From: Owenia fusiformis
Lineage: Eukaryota; Annelida; Polychaeta; Sabellida; Oweniidae
Reading direction: 5' to 3'
DNA: 64,000 nucleotides
Assembly (NCBI GenBank): GCA_903813345.2
Contig: CAIIXF020000006.1
Coordinates: 9,102,989-9,166,988, forward strand
Numbering within the stretch: the stretch's first letter is position 1; each line of letters begins with the position of its first letter. This document shows positions 62,201 to 64,000 of the stretch, piece by piece. The notes under the pieces were generated by a model that saw nothing but the letters and a program-made list of their open reading frames with translations, had not been told where the DNA came from and searched no databases. Position numbers and translations under genes: made by a program.

Positions 62201-63752
62201 TGATGCGAGTGAACATGAATCTCCTATTAACTCAGGAAACCTTGATGCTCTGGATGAGGTTAAGTTAGAGCCTAATGAAATGGACTTAAACATTGATGAA
62301 TTGATCTCTAATGATGCAAATGAAGGGAACCCAAATGATGATGAATTAATCATAAATCAAGGTGCTCATTTAGAGAATGATCAAGGGAATGTAAATCCTG
62401 AATTGAACTCAAATGATGAACCAAACTCAAATGAAAATAGAGTAAGCTCAATTGATGAATCTGTCCACACAACTAAAGAACTGACAGATGCAATTAAAGA
62501 TGAAATATATTATGGTAATGAAACAACTAAAGATGCATCATCAGCAACAATAACAAGTAACTTGCTAAATAGAGACAATGAAAATGATAGTGGTACATCG
62601 CAATGTGTTGAACTTGAGATGGAAGATAAAACAATCATACAGGTATATATTGATCGTCCTTACTCATCTTTTCTAAATACTGATATGGTCAATCACTTCC
62701 AGGATGTACCAAATGTGAATATCCAAAAGATGAATGAATTCAAAGATGGGGAAGATGGCACAAATGTCCATAGGGATGATATACATGAAGAAACCCTTCT
62801 GAATGATCAGGAAAGGTATTTGGATTTATATCAGGAAAAGTGTCAATATGCAGTCACTCATAGTCCCTTTAATATAAATGTACCTAGTTTTGGTGATGAT
62901 TACACAAAACCTTGGCCTGTTTCACTTGCAAATATCACTTCTGGAGTGGAAAATGAGATTAATATTGGATACAATGGAACTTGTGCAGAAAGTAAGGAGG
63001 TAATCACAAGAGACAATAAAACTGATAACAACGTTACAAAGATTCATAACCCAAGTGAGCAAGTCCCTGTGCTTTATGGCTCTGTGGAAGAGGTATCTAA
63101 AATCAATGATGATGCACCAGTCATCATCAAACGAAGCTGTAGGGTAAAATGTAAAAGACTGAACAATCAATCAGGTGAAAGAAAGAAAATAAAATGTATG
63201 CCTAGACAAATTCAGATATTTGAAATAACACAAAGAGGGATAAGGTGTCCTAACTGTAGACGAAGATTTAAAAATGAATTAAAACTTTTGAATCATTTTA
63301 TTACATGTTGGACTGGAAAACGAGTAAAAGATGTCATCAAAAGAAAGGCAGCTTCAAATCTTGCTCAAGACAAATCTGCTTACTGTTGCGATAATTGCAC
63401 AATGCCGCCAATTTACTTAAATTATAAACGCTTTCTCAGGCATTGCTACTTCTGCTATCAGACAAATGATAAGGAGGAGCTGATAATTGAGTCAATCCCA
63501 TGCTATAAATGCAACAAATTTGTCAGTGAAAAACTTTGGATGAGACATCTGCAAATATGTCCCCTCCCATCATTCGATGAGATCCCTGCAACTGGGTTAC
63601 ACTGTCACATCTGCACTTATAAAATCAATGAACAAAAAATACGAAAGTGTCCTTCTGTATGCAATCAGAGGTTAGCTAGTCATATGTATCACAAACATGG
63701 TATTGTCCAATCCGGATTCAGACTTCTGAAATGTGCTGAGGAATATAAGAAG
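56228..63752 (+). CDS. BTB/POZ zinc-finger protein B (paralog of A), 3' end beyond the window
   Basis: Exon 1 56228-56272 (15 codons, MNQSQATIS...) and exon 2 60912-63752 (947 codons) match gene A in order, phase and splice sites (CCA|GTAAGT, TTTTTCAG|GTC, AAG|GTAAGA). The BTB domain is almost the same as in A (NVNAHSC becomes VNAHSCILIATSEYF). The acidic spacer contains a unit of 188 codons present twice (about residues 245-432 and 433-620), against once in A, which accounts for its greater length. The three C2HC fingers and one C2H2 finger are intact. The remaining finger exons should lie beyond 64000. Intron 1 (4.6 kb) contains a tandem repeat and a 3.3-kb transposon. Likely a nuclear transcriptional regulator. 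Confidence 0.9.
56687..57042. repeat. tandem repeat in intron 1 of gene B (left part)
   Basis: TATAACTCAAAAAGTAGTGG blocks start at 56687, 56784 and 56919; units of about 97-135 bp contain TTTGTTCATATTTGGTATGT and AAAATGGCTGCCATTTT. The array resumes at 60329 after the transposon. Confidence 0.75.
57043..60317. mobile_element. 3.3-kb TTAA-flanked element in intron 1 of gene B
   Basis: Left TTAAAGGGGGGGGTGTATAG and inverted right end, both with TTAA, inserted into a tandem array whose period is restored when it is removed. Both subterminal regions hold repeated ATACCATATACAATATTTT. An inverted pair lies inside (about 59020-59230 and 59530-59720). No intact transposase; only short frames. TTAAAGG ends resemble T2/Kolobok. 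Confidence 0.7.
57288..58128. mobile_element. 841-bp TTAA-flanked element nested in the 3.3-kb element
   Basis: TTAAGGACCTCATAGGTTTA at the left and its inverted copy at the right; arms of about 265 bp (to 57550 and from 57860) and a spacer of about 310 bp. No coding capacity. Confidence 0.8.
60329..60480. repeat. tandem repeat in intron 1 of gene B (right part)
   Basis: One more unit (TATAACTCGAAAAGTAGTGG through AAAATGGCTGCCATT) continuing the array at 56687-57042. Confidence 0.7.
61594..62720 (+). repeat. in-frame 564-bp tandem duplication within gene B
   Basis: HLMNLECDEDDADAS begins near 61600 and again near 62165, 564 bp (188 codons) apart, and the copies stay closely similar to about 62100 and 62670. 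Both preserve the frame. The copies resemble each other more than either resembles the single unit in gene A, so the duplication followed the split of the paralogs. Confidence 0.85.
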
Positions 63753-63977
63753 GTAAGATTCAAAATACAGTAAAACTGGTAAAATACGGTAAAATTTAAT
63801 ATCATTAAACCTAAAACTGATCCTTTTCAGATTTGGTAGGAACTTAATGAGGAAAATATGATTCATTGAAGATGATTTTGCTTGGATAGATAAAAAACTT
63901 ATTGATAGTTTCCTTTCCATGTTATTTACCTTCAGTAATCTTTCCATATGTTATTTACTTTCAGTCATTTCATAATT

Positions 63978-64000
63978 ATCCCATCAAACAAAGTTCGGAA
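63978..64000. repeat. start of a dispersed repeat at the window edge
   Basis: CCCATCAAACAAAGTTCGGA also occurs near 56338 in intron 1 of the same gene. Here it interrupts intron 2, which otherwise still resembles the matching intron of gene A. Confidence 0.55.

Overview
The window is nuclear DNA of an invertebrate metazoan. It is AT-rich, has split genes with GT-AG introns, and is packed with short inverted-repeat transposons. The genes are animal types: tandem trypsin-like proteases with Ser/Thr/Pro linkers, and BTB plus zinc-finger proteins. I see no marker that fixes the phylum. No single frame carries most genes, so coding regions were rebuilt exon by exon, requiring that splice phases agree and that domains are restored across junctions.

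Layout. 1-240: last codons of an unrecognised hydrophobic protein leaving the left edge. 716-875: ten copies of a perfect 16-bp minisatellite. 1300-1456 (minus): one exon of a secreted cysteine-containing protein, with a broken partial copy at 1561-1620. 2.2-4.9 kb: a cluster of nested TTAA-flanked foldback elements and a hAT-type MITE. 5.6-8.5 kb: a 2.9-kb imperfect palindrome of degenerate units. 11.6-18.8 kb (plus): ten exons of a two-domain serine protease whose second domain has Gln for the catalytic His. 18.9-25.4 kb: possible CACTA-type element with other MITEs inside. 26.5-27.0 kb: a 99-bp tandem array. 28.2-31.3 kb (plus): a three-exon, 162-residue single-pass membrane protein with a MITE and a LINE tail in its introns. 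31.9-34.4 kb: MITE copies. 34.7-46.3 kb (minus): a complete BTB/zinc-finger gene of eight coding exons, one of which is tandemly duplicated. 46.5-54.9 kb: nested transposons. 55.45-55.81 kb (minus): a 118-residue unknown ORF broken by one frameshift in an A run. 56.2 kb to the right edge (plus): a paralogous BTB/zinc-finger gene, incomplete at the edge, with a 3.3-kb TTAA element in intron 1.

How they relate. The two BTB/zinc-finger genes lie head to head about 9.9 kb apart and share splice positions, a conserved 5' UTR acceptor and most of their sequence: an inverted duplication of a putative transcriptional regulator. Transposons fill the introns and the space between genes, and several can be ordered in time by nesting. 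I did not find a defence, biosynthetic or other multi-gene system. The most unusual items are the duplicated exon that cannot be included twice without a stop, the His-less protease domain fused to an apparently competent one, and the frameshifted unknown ORF.
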